A stretch of 64,000 bases of DNA from Rhytidiadelphus loreus (GCA_947034895.1 OX344765.1:9863001-9927000); one strand, 5' to 3'; numbered from the stretch's first letter, positions 23,843-36,370 are shown. The notes: a model not told the origin generated them from the letters alone. Numbers and translations are program-made.

Positions 23843-25782
23843 AGGGGTACGGCGTACGTGAACTGAACTGAAGTGCTGGCTTCTGGCCCGAACTAGATGG
23901 TTCTGGGCCTGGTTCTCCAATTTTCTAATTTTTTTCTGGAAGTCTAAATTGCTAGTTTAGGAAAACTAATTGTGTCTTTTGACATTCGATAAGAAAAGAC
24001 TAATAGAAATTAGATAGGAAGCAAGTAGACAAACTCTCAATTAGACATAGAAGTAGAACATAGAGTGTCCCAATTAGCAACGTTTCCATTGCTAAAAAGG
24101 GACTTCAAAAGCATACAAAGAAATAAATAGAAGTAGTGTCTCCAAAAAGTTAACTCTCTCAAAGCTCTTCACTCTCACATTTCACATAGAAGCGAGTTCA
24201 AACTCCAACTTAGAATGAGAGAGATGAAGTGACAATTAAAAGTTGAAGAGTTTTTGGATTCAATCAAGATTAGGAGGAAATCTTAGGAAAGCACTTCGAG
24301 CCATCAAATCTTAGATAGAATAATAATTGATTTAGAAGATAGGCCAAGTCAATTATTGTTTAGAAGTTGACCAATTATTAGAATAACCAATTTCAAGTCA
24401 AACTAGGATTACAATAATGGAGTTTAAATAGTTTAGAAGGAAAAGAGAGAAGAAGAAAGAAAAGGAAGAAGAAGTTTTTAGAAATTAGTTGCAACTTGTA
24501 TTAAAACCTCATTTTCAAGCGGTGAGCACGACAATTTGGAAAGGGGAAACATGGCAAACAAAGTTGAAGTAGGGAACTACTACAATAATGTACAAGATGA
24601 GCCAGACCACGAGATGAGATCCTAAATACTTTGATTTCTATGAATTTCCAAAGTTAAGCTTTTAAAACATAGTGGCCGAACTAGAAGTCCAAGTCAGAGT
24701 ATCATAGAGATTTCAATTTCAAGTTTTAGAGTTAGAATTTTGTAGAGCTAGAGTACAGGTTTCCAGAAACATCTTGCACTAAGAAATCCGACTTTAAACA
24801 AAGAAGATAGGAACGGATGAAGTTTAAAGTCAAAATTGGATGAGAATTAATTAGCAACAAAACTTTGTAACAAGTTGAGAAAATTAGAAAGAAAATATTA
24901 TCCAAAACCCATAACCAAAAGAAAAACTTAATTTCAAATTGTAGATTAGGAGAAATTAATGTATGAAGTTTGAAGAACCGATTAGCGGTCAAACTTCATC
25001 AATCAATAACTTTTAGTAGGAAGGTCCGATTAGAAAGTTTAAACCCAATATAGAAAGCTAGAATTAGTATCTACAAGAAGAAAACACAAAATTTCCAAAA
25101 ATAGTAAACTGGCAGAAGTTAGACTGAGAGCCAAAGTACAAAGAAAACAAATGTAGAACTTAGGCAAGTAGATTAGAATGACAACTTAAATTTAGAAGCT
25201 AATAGAGTGCAACAATTAGAACCACAAGTGCCACAAACTCTAAGAAAGACTTAACACTTTAGTAGAAATCAAAGGATGAAGTTTGGATGAACCGATTAGC
25301 GGTCCAACTTCATCCGCCTATAACTTTTGCTAGGAATAACCGATTAAGAAGGTTTTTATAGTTTTGGAAAGGGGACTTAATCCTCTATAAGATGAAGTAG
25401 TTAGTTTTAGTCTGAATTGATTTTAGCAAAATAAACACAACGGCTCAATTAGAATAATTACTTGCTCAAATAACTTATGAACCAAAGTGTGTTTTGGTTG
25501 AGTTTTCGCATACTTTGAGAGCATTTAGGACTTAGAAAAGATCCATTGCTTGAAAGGCACAATGGACCAACGCCTAGGCACCCAATAGTAGAAAAACTTA
25601 GGAATTACCAAGAACCTGGTTGTGAAGTTGTTTACTGTGGGTGGGTAAATAATCACTCACATAAGGTTAGACGTCAATCTTTTCTTGATTTTTCATTTTT
25701 GAATTACGTTTCTGATCTACGTAGCCTGTGTTTTCTTCATAGCGCTTTGCAAGAGTTTGTTTAGAAACTGTAGTTACAAATA

Positions 25783-26365
25783 CTAGGGGAGGACACTCTC
25801 ACTACATTTGGGGTACCCACGTGTGGCGGTGGAAAAAGTAATACATGTAATTCACCTTGAATAAACTATAATTTCATTCTAAAATTTTGAGCTTTGTTTA
25901 ACAATGACTAAAGGTTTCTATTGACAAAAAATTCAATTCCAAATAACATAAGATATATTGTCTAGAAAGGGTTGAAAAATGAACTAAAATGGCATGTTCT
26001 CCAACTAAAATATTTATAGAGCTCACATGAAGATGACTATTGCATCAATATTCAACCAAAATAAACTTTCAATAGAAAGCTATTCTATATAATTTTTTTT
26101 TCATTTTTCAAATTTTTTTTCTTATATAATATAGAGGTGTGAAAGTTATTTTCAGCTTTACAGTGTATCTTTTTTCTTCAAAAATTTGTAACTAATTACT
26201 ATTAGCACAAAAAAATACCAATAATTCAAAACATAAACTTCTAAAGTAGTAAAATCTATCCATAATTTTTTTTTTGAAAAAGAAATTAAATTTTAAGGTG
26301 TATTACTTGTTTTACTTTTTCCGCCGCACGTAGGTTGCTAAAACATAGGGAGTGTCCTCCCCGGG
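25783..26365. mobile_element. hAT-like MITE, 583 bp, 8-bp target duplication
   Basis: TACAAATA is present at 25775-25782 and 26366-26373. The ends CTAGGGGAGGACACTC and, inverted, CCCGGGGAGGACACTC form terminal repeats, and the similarity extends inward about 60 bases (CGTG.GGCGG.AAAAAGTAA). Paralogous unit R copies have a single TACAAATA. An 8-bp duplication and a C/TAGGG-like end fit the hAT superfamily. No transposase is encoded. Confidence 0.85.
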
Positions 26366-27332
26366 TACAAATACAAAGATCCGTTTCTTTTGAGCCTTAG
26401 TTCAGCCCGTCATCTCTTGCTGTGTTGTGCTAGTCATTTTGGTTGTCAAGTTGGTTGCCTGATTGTGAGGTGTGACTTTGTGTAGCATCCAACAGCATGT
26501 GATATTATTGCACAGATTTGCGATTAAACTCCATGTGATTCATGTTTTCTTTTCTGTTGTACATTCCATTTGAATAGCTTGTGCATTAAGGTTTCTGGTG
26601 TGTATTTCTTGACGCAATGGATTCATGAATGTTCTTGTTTCCAATTACGGTGATGCTTTTGGATGGGATCAGTTATGCGACTTTCTAGCTTGATCATTGT
26701 TGAAATGGTTTAGATCATGTCAGCATTGTTTCCAATCTGTGATTGAACCTCCAAACAAAGGCTTGCCAAGCCCTGTTCTCAGCATTATTCATTAGATCAG
26801 TCCCTACCTCGTCATTGAAACAGGGTTTGACATTTCACATTGAATAACAAATTCACTCCCAATGATGGAGAAGTCAATTTCGAGTTTGTTAGTGCTTCAA
26901 TTGAACTCAAGTTTACCACAAATTGAAATCTTATGTTTCATTCCATCTTCAGTTGTTCTTTTTATTGCCTTTTAGTTTGTTCTTTGAAGATGTTCTTCAC
27001 TTAAACTTGACCAAAAGTGTGTGCTTTTGGATTGGCGAGGTACTCAAAATTCATTTGAGACCCATAATGGGCCTCTTGGTTCTTTAGTGTTTCAGCTAGA
27101 GGCATACAAAGAAAGATTGGAGAACTTTCAAGACAAAGAGTGAAATGAAATGGTTTAATTTGTCACCCCTTGTCATGTTTTGCAAAGTCATTCTACTTAA
27201 GAACTTTGTTGCTTGATTGGGATAGTGAGGCTTTCTGCAACATCCACTAGCAAATATTATAATTGAACAACTTTGTTCAAGTTCTTATATCTATGAGAAG
27301 TATGTGTTTTCTTATCATGTTGTGTAATCCAA

Positions 27333-27446
27333 GGCTTTTTTTTTGGCGAAATTTCGCCACGTAGTCAGAAATCTGACCTCTTTGGCTTTGTCCCTCCAAA
27401 AATTGGCCTCTACAATGAAGCCAACAAGAGGTCCAAAAAAAAAGCC
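27333..27446. mobile_element. 114-bp MITE-like insertion
   Basis: Perfect 14-bp inverted termini GGCTTTTTTTTTGG and CCAAAAAAAAAGCC enclose a palindrome GGCGAAATTTCGCC (27345-27358). Unit R copy C lacks the block at about 35720. The exact target duplication is unclear. Confidence 0.6.
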
Positions 27447-27720
27447 CTAGTGTAGTCTAGTTTGGTATTGCCTGTGAATTAAGAATTTGGTTTCTAGTGT
27501 ATCTAGGTAGGCATACAAACAAGAAATAATGTGCGGATCATTAATTGACGATCAATATATGTGTCAATAATACGATCTTTATACTCACATGATAACTACT
27601 ATTGTGGGTTGTGCAAAGAGTTGGCAAGGAGCTTTGGCTCAAGAGTTAAGAGTGGTAGATGTTACTACCATTTGATCTCCAAGGGATACATTCATACATA
27701 CAATGTCACTTCTTGAAATT

Positions 27721-30615
27721 GGACCAGTGGTAGTATTACGATGGTACATTGTTTAGGTGGAAGCAATTTTGTGTGTTTGAAAAGGGTGTGTTGTTTGGAA
27801 ATAGACTTGGTAGAAAAAATCATTGAGTGTATTGCAAAGAGAAAATATGCACCCATATTGAAGTGAAAATTATATTGGATAATTTTGTGAAGGTTTTCAT
27901 AGAAGGATAAAGACAAGAGAGATTCCAAACAAAATTTTATAATAGGGATGTTGGTGGCCCTAAAATTTTATATACAAAAAATAGCATAACTGGAAGTCAA
28001 ACTCTTTCACAATTTCAACCATCTGTTGGGTTAATACATGTATATAAAGGATATTCCTTGATCAATAAAAAGACATGTAAAAGCATGTGATGTTTTTAAG
28101 GTCAAGATAATATGAATCTTTATTAATTGTTCTATTAATTTGGTGCAAATCTTAAATATTCTTTGAAAAAGAATTTTAAAGCCTCCATTCATTTCTAATA
28201 GAATTAAACATTTCAACTCCAAAGAATAAGTAAGTATCCATTTTTTTTATACATTGTTTTGAAGATAGTAAGTCCCCCACTTATAATTGTTAAATCATAT
28301 TTAAAGATAGCATAAATATACATGAGTAAGAAAATTTTAGAAGTGATATATTAGACCATACAATGAGATTAATTGATTATGAAAAGTGAAAAAAGTGTTG
28401 AGATAGTATGACAACATAACATTTTGTGGATTTGAATCATCATGCCTTATAGAATTAAAAAAATTTGAAGAAAGCATTCATTTGGCAATGCAAAAGGACA
28501 TGGAATTCAAGTTGTGATTCAAAAGTTATCACTCTTTAAAATTAGTAATGTTCTTGGATGTCAATCTTTAATCCAAAAACCATTTTTTAAATTTTGCACA
28601 TTTTTGCTTAAACCTTATACAAGTATATTATTTACTTCAATACCATCAAATTGATCACAAAAGGGTCTTCTTTTAGCTGTTACTTGGGAAGAATGATAAG
28701 GTATTAGGGTAAAATAAGCACACTCAACCTTATACACGTTATATTTGCCTTTATTTATTTTGGTAATTCGTTTTCAATACATGTCCATTAAATATAGTAT
28801 TTGTTGACATACACATTTACATACACACAAAAGTTTGAATGACCACATTAACTAATACTCCATATAAAACAATTCGATTATTAGCCTCTTGTCTTTTTAA
28901 GTATATTTGTGAGTTTTTAGTTAGTAAACTTTTGGGGATTGCATTGAGGCAATTCAAGCACATTCTAGCCTAGATTCTAGCTACACTCTTCATTATATTT
29001 AGTGTTGCTTCTAAAAGCAAATTATATTACACTATATCTTTTCATTGAAAAAAAATTGAATTAAAATTTTTTCTTTATGATAGTTTAACAATATGGTTTG
29101 TCCTTGAGCTATCTTAGTGAGTAAAAAATTACAAGTTTAAGAAAAACATGCAATTCACAGTACAACAATGCTAGCTTATGAGCATAAAAATTCAAACTTA
29201 GGAGCTTTGAACATATGTATAAGTAGATACTTCTCAACCATTGAAGGTGCTTTCAATATATAAGCACCTATAATATAGATAATTATAATATAGATACATT
29301 ATAATCATGAAAGATTTTTATAATATAGACATCTATAACATAGGTGTACATACTCTTACGCTTATGTGCTTATGATTCTTGGCTCACATAATAGCAACCA
29401 TGGTTTACGATACCAGTCTTTTCAAAACAATATTAAATAGAATGAAGAATGTCGGCTGAAAGATAATCTACAATTAGATATTTCATCCTCACAATCTCTT
29501 ATAATATATTGAGCATGAAAAGTTAGGTTTCCTTTAGATATTGCATACCTTCAATCCATCATATTCTCAACACATTTAGGAGGTTGATGAATGCAATATG
29601 AAATAAACAATTGACTTCACACGCCAATCATACTCTAAGAGGCCAATGGTACCTATTTGGAATTTCAAATTGAGGAGAAATGCATAAAAATTGTAAAACA
29701 TGAAAACAATTTTTATACAACCTATAAATTTAGGTTCATGTAGTCTCAATGGTCAAGGCATCCAAAAGATGGATGTGCTTAGGCCAACTTTGATTGTAAA
29801 TTTCAAAATAACCATTTTAGGGGGGCCGATTTAAGCTAATAAAATTAATATTGATAAATCATGTTATTACTCCATTTTGAAATTTTGAAAAAATTCTATA
29901 ATTGAAAGAATTATTCCAATTGCAAGCTCTACTATGTATTAGAATCGAAATTATATAATATAGTGTGTATTTTATTCATATTTTTTTCTTTCTAAATGGT
30001 TTAAAAATTTTAATTACAAAATAATATTTTCCATTCTAACCTTCATTTATGATAAAATATTCAAATTACTATAATGTATTTTATTTTAATTTTAGCTTAA
30101 AAAATTACAATAATTTGATTTTTTCATCTAAAATTTTGAAAAATGAATATCATTAGTAAATAAATTCTTTTACAATTGAAAGAATTAATTTTTTTATAGG
30201 TCGGTTATATCAAAGGATAAATTTAGCTTGACAGTGGCATTTGATTTAAAGATTATTAGCAAGTGTGTTCTAGATGTAAAATATGGAATAATTAATTGAT
30301 AAATCTTCACACCAATTTCCATTGTAACTAGTACCTAATCTAGAAAAAATTCAAATTCATTGGTATATTCATTAATTAACTTTTACCATTTTTCACAAAA
30401 CAAATTGAATTTTTTTAATACAATAGACAATTCTTGATGTTATATATTAAAAATATAAGATTGATATTTGAATACAATGTAAAAGTTGAAATTTAGCTCG
30501 AACATGATGTTTGACCATCTCACAATGGATCTAGTTCTTTAAGGATTAAGTTAAGCAAGCGACCTTTGAATTCAACATCTAACATTATTTGTACCATGAA
30601 CTATAGACAACCTAT
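27721..30615. other. AT-rich spacer
   Basis: No gene recognised. Several A/T runs and short inverted words are present but no defined element. Confidence 0.45.
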
Positions 30616-30620
30616 AGTAG

Positions 30621-30820
30621 AGCAAAATTATTAGCATAACACTTTAAGCCTTCACAAATGAATTTGTATGCCTCCTTATTCAGTAGAAGGGGCTAAATTA
30701 TTTGCAAAATGCTCTAAGCCTTCACAAATGAATTTGTATGCCTCCTTATTAAGTAGAAGGGGCTAAATTATTTGCATAATGCTCTAAGCATTCACAAATG
30801 AATTTGTATACCTCCTAAAA
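30621..30820. repeat. 70-bp tandem repeat, about 2.8 copies
   Basis: The block AAGC.TTCACAAATGAATTTG recurs with a 70-base period at 30651, 30721 and 30791, separated by GTAGAAGGGGCTAAATTATT. Copies differ at only a few bases. Confidence 0.85.
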
Positions 30821-31669
30821 GGTCCGTGGGCAACAACCACTCAATTAAGAGTATATTAGCTTAAGATCTCTTCTATGGAGATCAAAGCATTTTCTAACAA
30901 ATTTTCATGGAAGAAGAGAGAAGATACATCCATCACAATTTGATTTGCAGTTGTTAAACTTAAATGGAATTAGATATGATTTTCTAAAGCTCATAGCAGT
31001 AGAATGTCAAACAATTGTTCATCAATGGTGCAAATGGAGTTCAAAAATGAAGGCATGCAAACCTTAAACTTGAACAACATCGTGCATGTAATTGCCTAGG
31101 GTGGCACAAATTGTGCCACCACTCCTAACTCTACGTTGTTTACACTAAAATTTTGTCTACTTCCAACTCAAACATAATTTCCAACCACTCAAAATTGTGC
31201 AACAATAAATCTTAGTTGACACCAATTCACTAGACTTTTCATAACAAAGATATTCAACAACATGCCTTAAGTACTAATAGTTGCAATTGGAGACCATTGC
31301 ACATCATGTATTGGGCCTTCCTACCTGAAAGATCAAAGATACAAAAGTTAAAGGCTAGAAAAAGTTCACATGCTTGCTCATGCATGAATGCCTCTAGTAT
31401 TAAGGTAAAACAGCCCATTACGGTAAAATCGCCCATAGTGGATACCTCATGACCCCATGACGGTTTCTCAAAATACAATCAATATCTAACTTGACGCTCA
31501 TGGAGTGATTAGTGAACGCATTAGGAACACCCAACTTTTCCAGTGTAAGAGCATTCCTACAACAAACTTGCCAAACAAGCGCACCAAATCACAAAAAATT
31601 GCTTTCAGTTAAATAAGAGAATTAAATCCACCAACCATCCCACATTTGTTGAAAAATATCTCCATCTTA

Positions 31670-32305
31670 CGTTAAGATTAAAATTGAGTAGAGAAACTCT
31701 TTATATACATATGAAGTGGTAGGATGTAGAACAACCCATGTGGGATAATGTAAATTAGAATTAGTAGGAGCTCAACTGCTCATAGTTAAGTCAAAAGTAG
31801 GTTTTGTATTTCAATAGAATTTCAAACCTCATTTAGGCATGGTAGAATTTTTTTTTTCAAAACACTTTGAACTAAGAAAAGTTGGTAAATGAAGATAAAT
31901 TTCATTTCCAAAAATCCGTTTGAGATTTAGAGCATCCAATTAAAATATATGGACAGATTTGAGAGAGGAAGTTTGAAATTGTAAAAAATCATTCCCTTCC
32001 AACCCTCTCAAATTTGTCTATAACTTTTGATCGGAGATTCTAAATCTTAAACGGATTTTTGGAAATGAAATTTCTCTTCATTAACCAACTTCTCTTAGTT
32101 CAAGGTGTTTTGAATTTTTTTTTTCTACTATGCCTAAATGAGGTTTGAAATTCCATTAAGAAACAAAACCTACATTTGACTTAACTATGAGTGGTTGAGT
32201 TCCTACTAATTCTAATTTACATTATCCCACATGGGTTGTTCTACATCCTACTACCTCATGTGTATATAATGAACTCTTCCTCTCATTTAAAACTCAATTT
32301 TAATT
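31670..32305. mobile_element. Fold-back element with about 310-bp inverted arms
   Basis: The left arm (about 31670-31985) and the right arm (about 31990-32305) are reverse complements over nearly their whole length. For example, GGATGTAGAACAACCCATGT at 31724 pairs with 32232-32251, and CATTTCCAAAAATCCGTTT at 31902 pairs with the region near 32055. No coding capacity. A degraded relative is at 18830-19265. Confidence 0.85.
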
Positions 32306-33055
32306 GATTATGTATTAACTACAAGTTTGCCCATGGTAGGAAGCCAACTCCCTGTGTTGGTTGCCTTTGGCGCCCCGCTGTGGGGATGCTCTAAATCATT
32401 GCTCAGAATTTACTTTTCATTGCATTCTACATTAGAAATTATTGTGACCACTTTAGGTGGTTAAGATAAGCATATTGGGTACCTTTTTTGTTCGTTATAG
32501 GGCAGCCTATAGATCGTGTTGGAAAGATCACTTCAGAAATACATTACTAATTCACACTTTGTGTGAAAAATAAAATTTCAATTGCTCTCACTATTTCTCA
32601 CAGTTATCTTTGTGTGGGAAAAAATTTGGAAAATTTCAGTAATGGCATGAGGGCACACTCCAAATTCTGTCCACAATGGGCTGACTTACCTCACGTGCGT
32701 GAGGCAAATATGACTTGTTTGTTGCTAATAAGCTGACACCATCATAAAAGATTGACAATATTATGTCCCCCAAACCATTTTTAATCAGTGATGAAAGTGT
32801 AAACATCAAGAGGACTCACTCAAAGGTACAACTCCTTCATGGCAGTCATCACTTGTCAAAAAGTACAACTGTGTCTCTCGATAATATTTAGTAGAGTAGT
32901 GTACAGCTTGTAGACTTTCCCCTGTAGCACAAAAAGAGTCCAAAACATTAACTTCCTGAAGTTCTACCCCACTCTTGAAGTAATTTACTCCATTCTCAAG
33001 CTGTGAATGAGCCCACGTTCAAACATGCCAACTAAGGACTAGATGAAAAGGAAAC
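32306..33055. other. Spacer without recognised gene
   Basis: No feature that I can support. Confidence 0.4.
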
Positions 33056-33059
33056 GAAG

Positions 33060-33640
33060 AATCCTAATTTGAGCCACACCTGAAACCTTTAGACATAACA
33101 TGAGCTGAAGATCGTGCACAAATAGAATCTGAATTCCTTTCCTTGACTTCGTTGATTCCAAGGAAGCTCTGCAGGAATGTTAAGATGTGCCACATCCAGC
33201 AATCGAGATATTATGATGTTATGTGCTAACTAAGGAAACACTAGAAGTTTCATTTCTAGAGCTATTCACTGTTCACAGACAAGCATGAAATTCCAAGACA
33301 AGACAAACTGGCCATGTGGCTTTGCTGATGGCTTTTTGGAATTGTTGAAGAGCAACAGACCTCGACGTTTTCAAATCCCAGGCTGAGTCAAATTCTTCAC
33401 CTGCCCCTGCGGCTTCTGAACCGTCTGCAATACGTGCCCAAGGGCGAAAAGGCCGTAGACGCGACCCTCACAGCTGCAACTTGAATGACTTCTTTCCTAG
33501 AGTCGGTATCGTAAATAACTACCGAGTTTGGTGTAGTCACTGCTCCATCTTTACTAAACTTCGATGCACTGCACGGTATTCTGCTCAAGTCAACAACCAA
33601 CAAAACTGAAAGATGGTGTCCATCAAGCACGTCCTTTGAT
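33060..33640 (-). pseudogene. eIF2A-like N-terminal fragment, frameshifted
   Basis: The minus-strand translation contains SRIPCSASKFSKDG, NSVVIYDTDSRKEV and VRVASTAFSPLGTY. This is the order and wording of the N-terminal β-propeller of eukaryotic translation initiation factor 2A (KFS.DG...VYD...AAALSP.GTYLQTFQKP). After GTY the homologous LQTVQKPQGQ continues in another frame, and QQFQKAISKATWP (about 33330) in a further frame matches the next eIF2A segment. A weak LKVSGVAQI near 33080 may be the following strand. Multiple frameshifts and the lack of the rest of the protein make it a pseudogene fragment. It could be a retrocopy or a captured piece. eIF2A is a cytosolic initiator-tRNA delivery factor. 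Confidence 0.7.
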
Positions 33641-33989
33641 CTGTAGTCTACAAGGAAACGTAAAAATCTCGTTCTCCAATTCTAGTTCAGTAACAGCATA
33701 TCGCTCTTTGGGGGGCCAAATATCGCCGAATCTTTCAGAAAACTATGAATCCTTGATCCCTGATGGCATGGGTTGTCAAGCTATTAAGTTTATCATCATT
33801 TTTCAAGCTTACTATGTGCATTTACAGCTTCAAAACAAAGCATAATAAATAATATGCAGTCTAACGCAATTAAAGAGCGCCATGAACAAATTGTGAACCC
33901 GGTCTGGGGAGCTCGGAAATTCGTGGCGACGAGTAACTAATCACGGCCACCGGAGACCATTGCTCGCCTCTGTCTCCAACAAGTACCCC

Positions 33990-35960
33990 GTTTATTTCAG
34001 CACAATCGTTCAGTGCTTCCATGTTACGATTTCCTTGTGCTTTTCTCGTTGCTTGGAGTTTTTGTATTGTTGGGATTCCAATCATAATTATGCAGTTTTG
34101 AGCTTAGTTCTGTGCGGAAGGATTTGTACTGTGCTAGGGATTTTGCCGACTTTTTCGTTGATATGAGCGTGTCGGTTTGAAGGGATCGTGCATTTCTTAC
34201 TGGGATTTGAAGGTCGCGCTCATCAATGCTTGCTCTTACTTTATTGCGACGGATTTGCGGGTATTTTGTTTGATGCACAGGGTTTGACCTAGCTCAATTC
34301 TATCTGGAATCGGCATCACATGCTTGTCCTCGTTGTTGTCACTAGTGCGGATTCTCAACCCTAATCAGCGTATTATTGGACATTTGAACCACTTTGATGT
34401 CCACGGATATGATAAGGTTGTGAGCCTTTAAGGAATCTCGTAGCACCAGGGTTAATTACCGGAGAACGAAATCTTTTGTTGATTTTTCTTTTTTGAATTG
34501 CATTTCTGATCTACTTAGACTACGTGTTTCCTTAATTACATTTCGGAAGAGTCTGTTTAGAAATTGTAGTGACACATACAAAGATTCTCGGTTCACTTCG
34601 CCATCCTTTGCCATGTTGTGCCAGTCTTTTTTCTTGTCAAGCTGGACGCCGGATTAAGAGGTGTGACTTTGTGCAGCATCCAACAGCATCTGATTTTATT
34701 GAACAGATTTGCTGAAATGCCTACATATGACTCGTTTGTTCTTTATCTAGCTCTGCAGTTCATTTCTTATCTATTGCCTCTGAATTAAGAATTTGGTTTC
34801 TAGTGCGTATGTACAGGCATGCAAATCTAGAGGGAATGATGTGTGAGACGTCCATCAGCTGGCAACTCTTGCGCCTTTGCTTCTAGTGAAAAGATTGATA
34901 GTTTCATTAATGTAATATGGAATGGCCATTGGTCGGAGCATTGTGGAGTGTAATCTGCCGTTCCCCAGCAAGCGGCGGGAGCCGCGAGTGGGGAACGGCA
35001 GATTACACTCTACAATGCTTCGACCAATGGTCATTCCATTTCGTAATCAATCCCTGCGAGGTATTTTCCAAGACCGTCTTAGGGTTTGTAATTCTCAAGA
35101 CCGTGGGCTACACCGGCATTGTGCGCATTGGGAGGATCATTCTGGGTTGTAAAAAGACACCCAAAAAGCTCATAATATCGAGCAGGGGTTGATTACGTTC
35201 TTGTTTACATGTAAGGCAATGCTTTGGGATGTGCTTAGTTATGGGACCTTCTTGGTTGACCATTGTCAAAATGGTTTAGATAATGTCAGCACTATTTCAA
35301 AGGCGTGATTGAACAGGCTTACCAACACTTGTTCTCAGCATTATTTATAGTTAATCACCAAAATCAATGAATAACATTGCTCTTGTTGGTCAGAAATAAA
35401 TGAAATTGGACCAAAGATGGTTCCCATGTAATCTACTCAAAATTGCTCAACTAAATTTGAGACCATGGTTGGGCCTCTTGGTTCTTTAGGGTTTCAGTCA
35501 TTGGCACACTTATAAAGGTTGGAAAACGTTCAAGATGGAGAACAAAATGAAATGTTTCATCTTGCCATTCCTTGCCTTGTTGTGCACGTTGTTTTGCTTA
35601 AGAAGTTGGTTGCTTGATTGGGACGGTGTGACTTTCTATAGCATCCACCAATAAATGTTATAATTGAACAACTTTGTTCAAGTTCTTATATCTAAATAGT
35701 CTGGGTTCTTTTTTTATCAAAGTGTGTAGTTTAGTTTGGTATTTCCTATAAATTAAGATCAAATTTGGTTTCTATTGTATCTAGGTAGTAGATCAATAAG
35801 GAATGATGTTTTGAACATTAATTCGTTGATACCATCTTGATGCTCACAAGATTTGTACTATCATGAGTTATGCAAAGAGCTTGTAATGAACTTTGACTCA
35901 TGAATTAAAGGTGGTAGATCTTATTGATATTTAATCTATGGAATACATTCATACATTTTT
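33990..35960 (+). repeat. Unit R, copy C (upstream of TNL fragment)
   Basis: Matches copy A 5590-6800 and copy B 21190-27700 in order. It is interrupted by a 285-bp insertion at 34913-35197. It lies directly 5' of the TNL N-terminal fragment at 36266-36790 in the same orientation, as copy A does for the larger gene. Confidence 0.75.
34913..35197. mobile_element. 285-bp insertion made of two adjacent hairpins
   Basis: Copies A (about 6474) and B (about 26634) read AATG-TTC without this block, so its boundaries are exact and any target duplication is at most one base. Hairpin 1 has 50-bp arms at 34917-34966 and 34990-35039 with three mismatches, all of them G:U pairs in plus-strand RNA, and a 23-base GC-rich loop. 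Hairpin 2 has a 16-bp stem, 35042-35057 and 35182-35197. The 91-codon plus-strand frame through it has no recognised similarity. Confidence 0.75.
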
Positions 35961-36370
35961 CAAGAGCAATTTAAGAAGTGATTTTAGGAAGGATTCTAGT
36001 ATGTCTTACGAATAGTTCTTCAAGTGATCTACAAATTGACTAGGTGGACCTAGGTTTGCAAACCTTTGTTGCAACACACAACAACTATAGTACGCTTTTA
36101 TCTTGGAATTCCACATTCACATTGTAAAGGCTACCATTTGCTCAAAAGAAGCAAGTTGACAATATTTGTGAGTACTTATGTCATGTACACTCCTTTATCA
36201 TATATCTCATATATTGTGTTGACATGAATTCCTTTAGAATCTAGCTTTCCAAGGTTGCAAGAAAAGTGACTTCAATGGATCGGGTGAATTACAGAGTTGT
36301 GTCAAAACTACAGACTTCTTTTTTGTTTCATACAATTGTTAGTGTGTATTGCAATTCTGTAGCGGCAAGC

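Larger units (their letters stand above)
21561..25671. mobile_element. 4.1-kb TG...CA element, possible solo LTR
   Basis: It begins TGAGAGCTCC and ends ACTCACA, flanked by TAGGG (21556-21560) and TAAGG (25672-25676). That is a one-mismatch 5-bp target duplication, and removing the block restores the unit R sequence seen at 2670. A strong TATA box (TATAAAAG at 22822-22829) followed by a pyrimidine-rich stretch looks like an LTR promoter. No second LTR copy and no gag-pol frame is present. A long solo LTR is the simplest reading; a non-autonomous retroelement with eroded LTRs is the alternative. Confidence 0.5.
20635..27720 (+). repeat. Unit R, copy B, interrupted by three insertions
   Basis: Collinear with copy A from 20640 and with copy C to about 27700. 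For example, the GGGCCTCTTGGTTCTTTAG block at 27070 matches 35473, and the CAACTTTGTTCAAGTTCTTA block at 27269 matches 35668. It is split by the 4.1-kb element 21561-25671, the hAT-like MITE 25783-26365 and the 114-bp element 27333-27446. No TIR-NB-LRR sequence follows it. A GC-richer stretch at 20880-21130 is specific to this copy. Confidence 0.75.
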
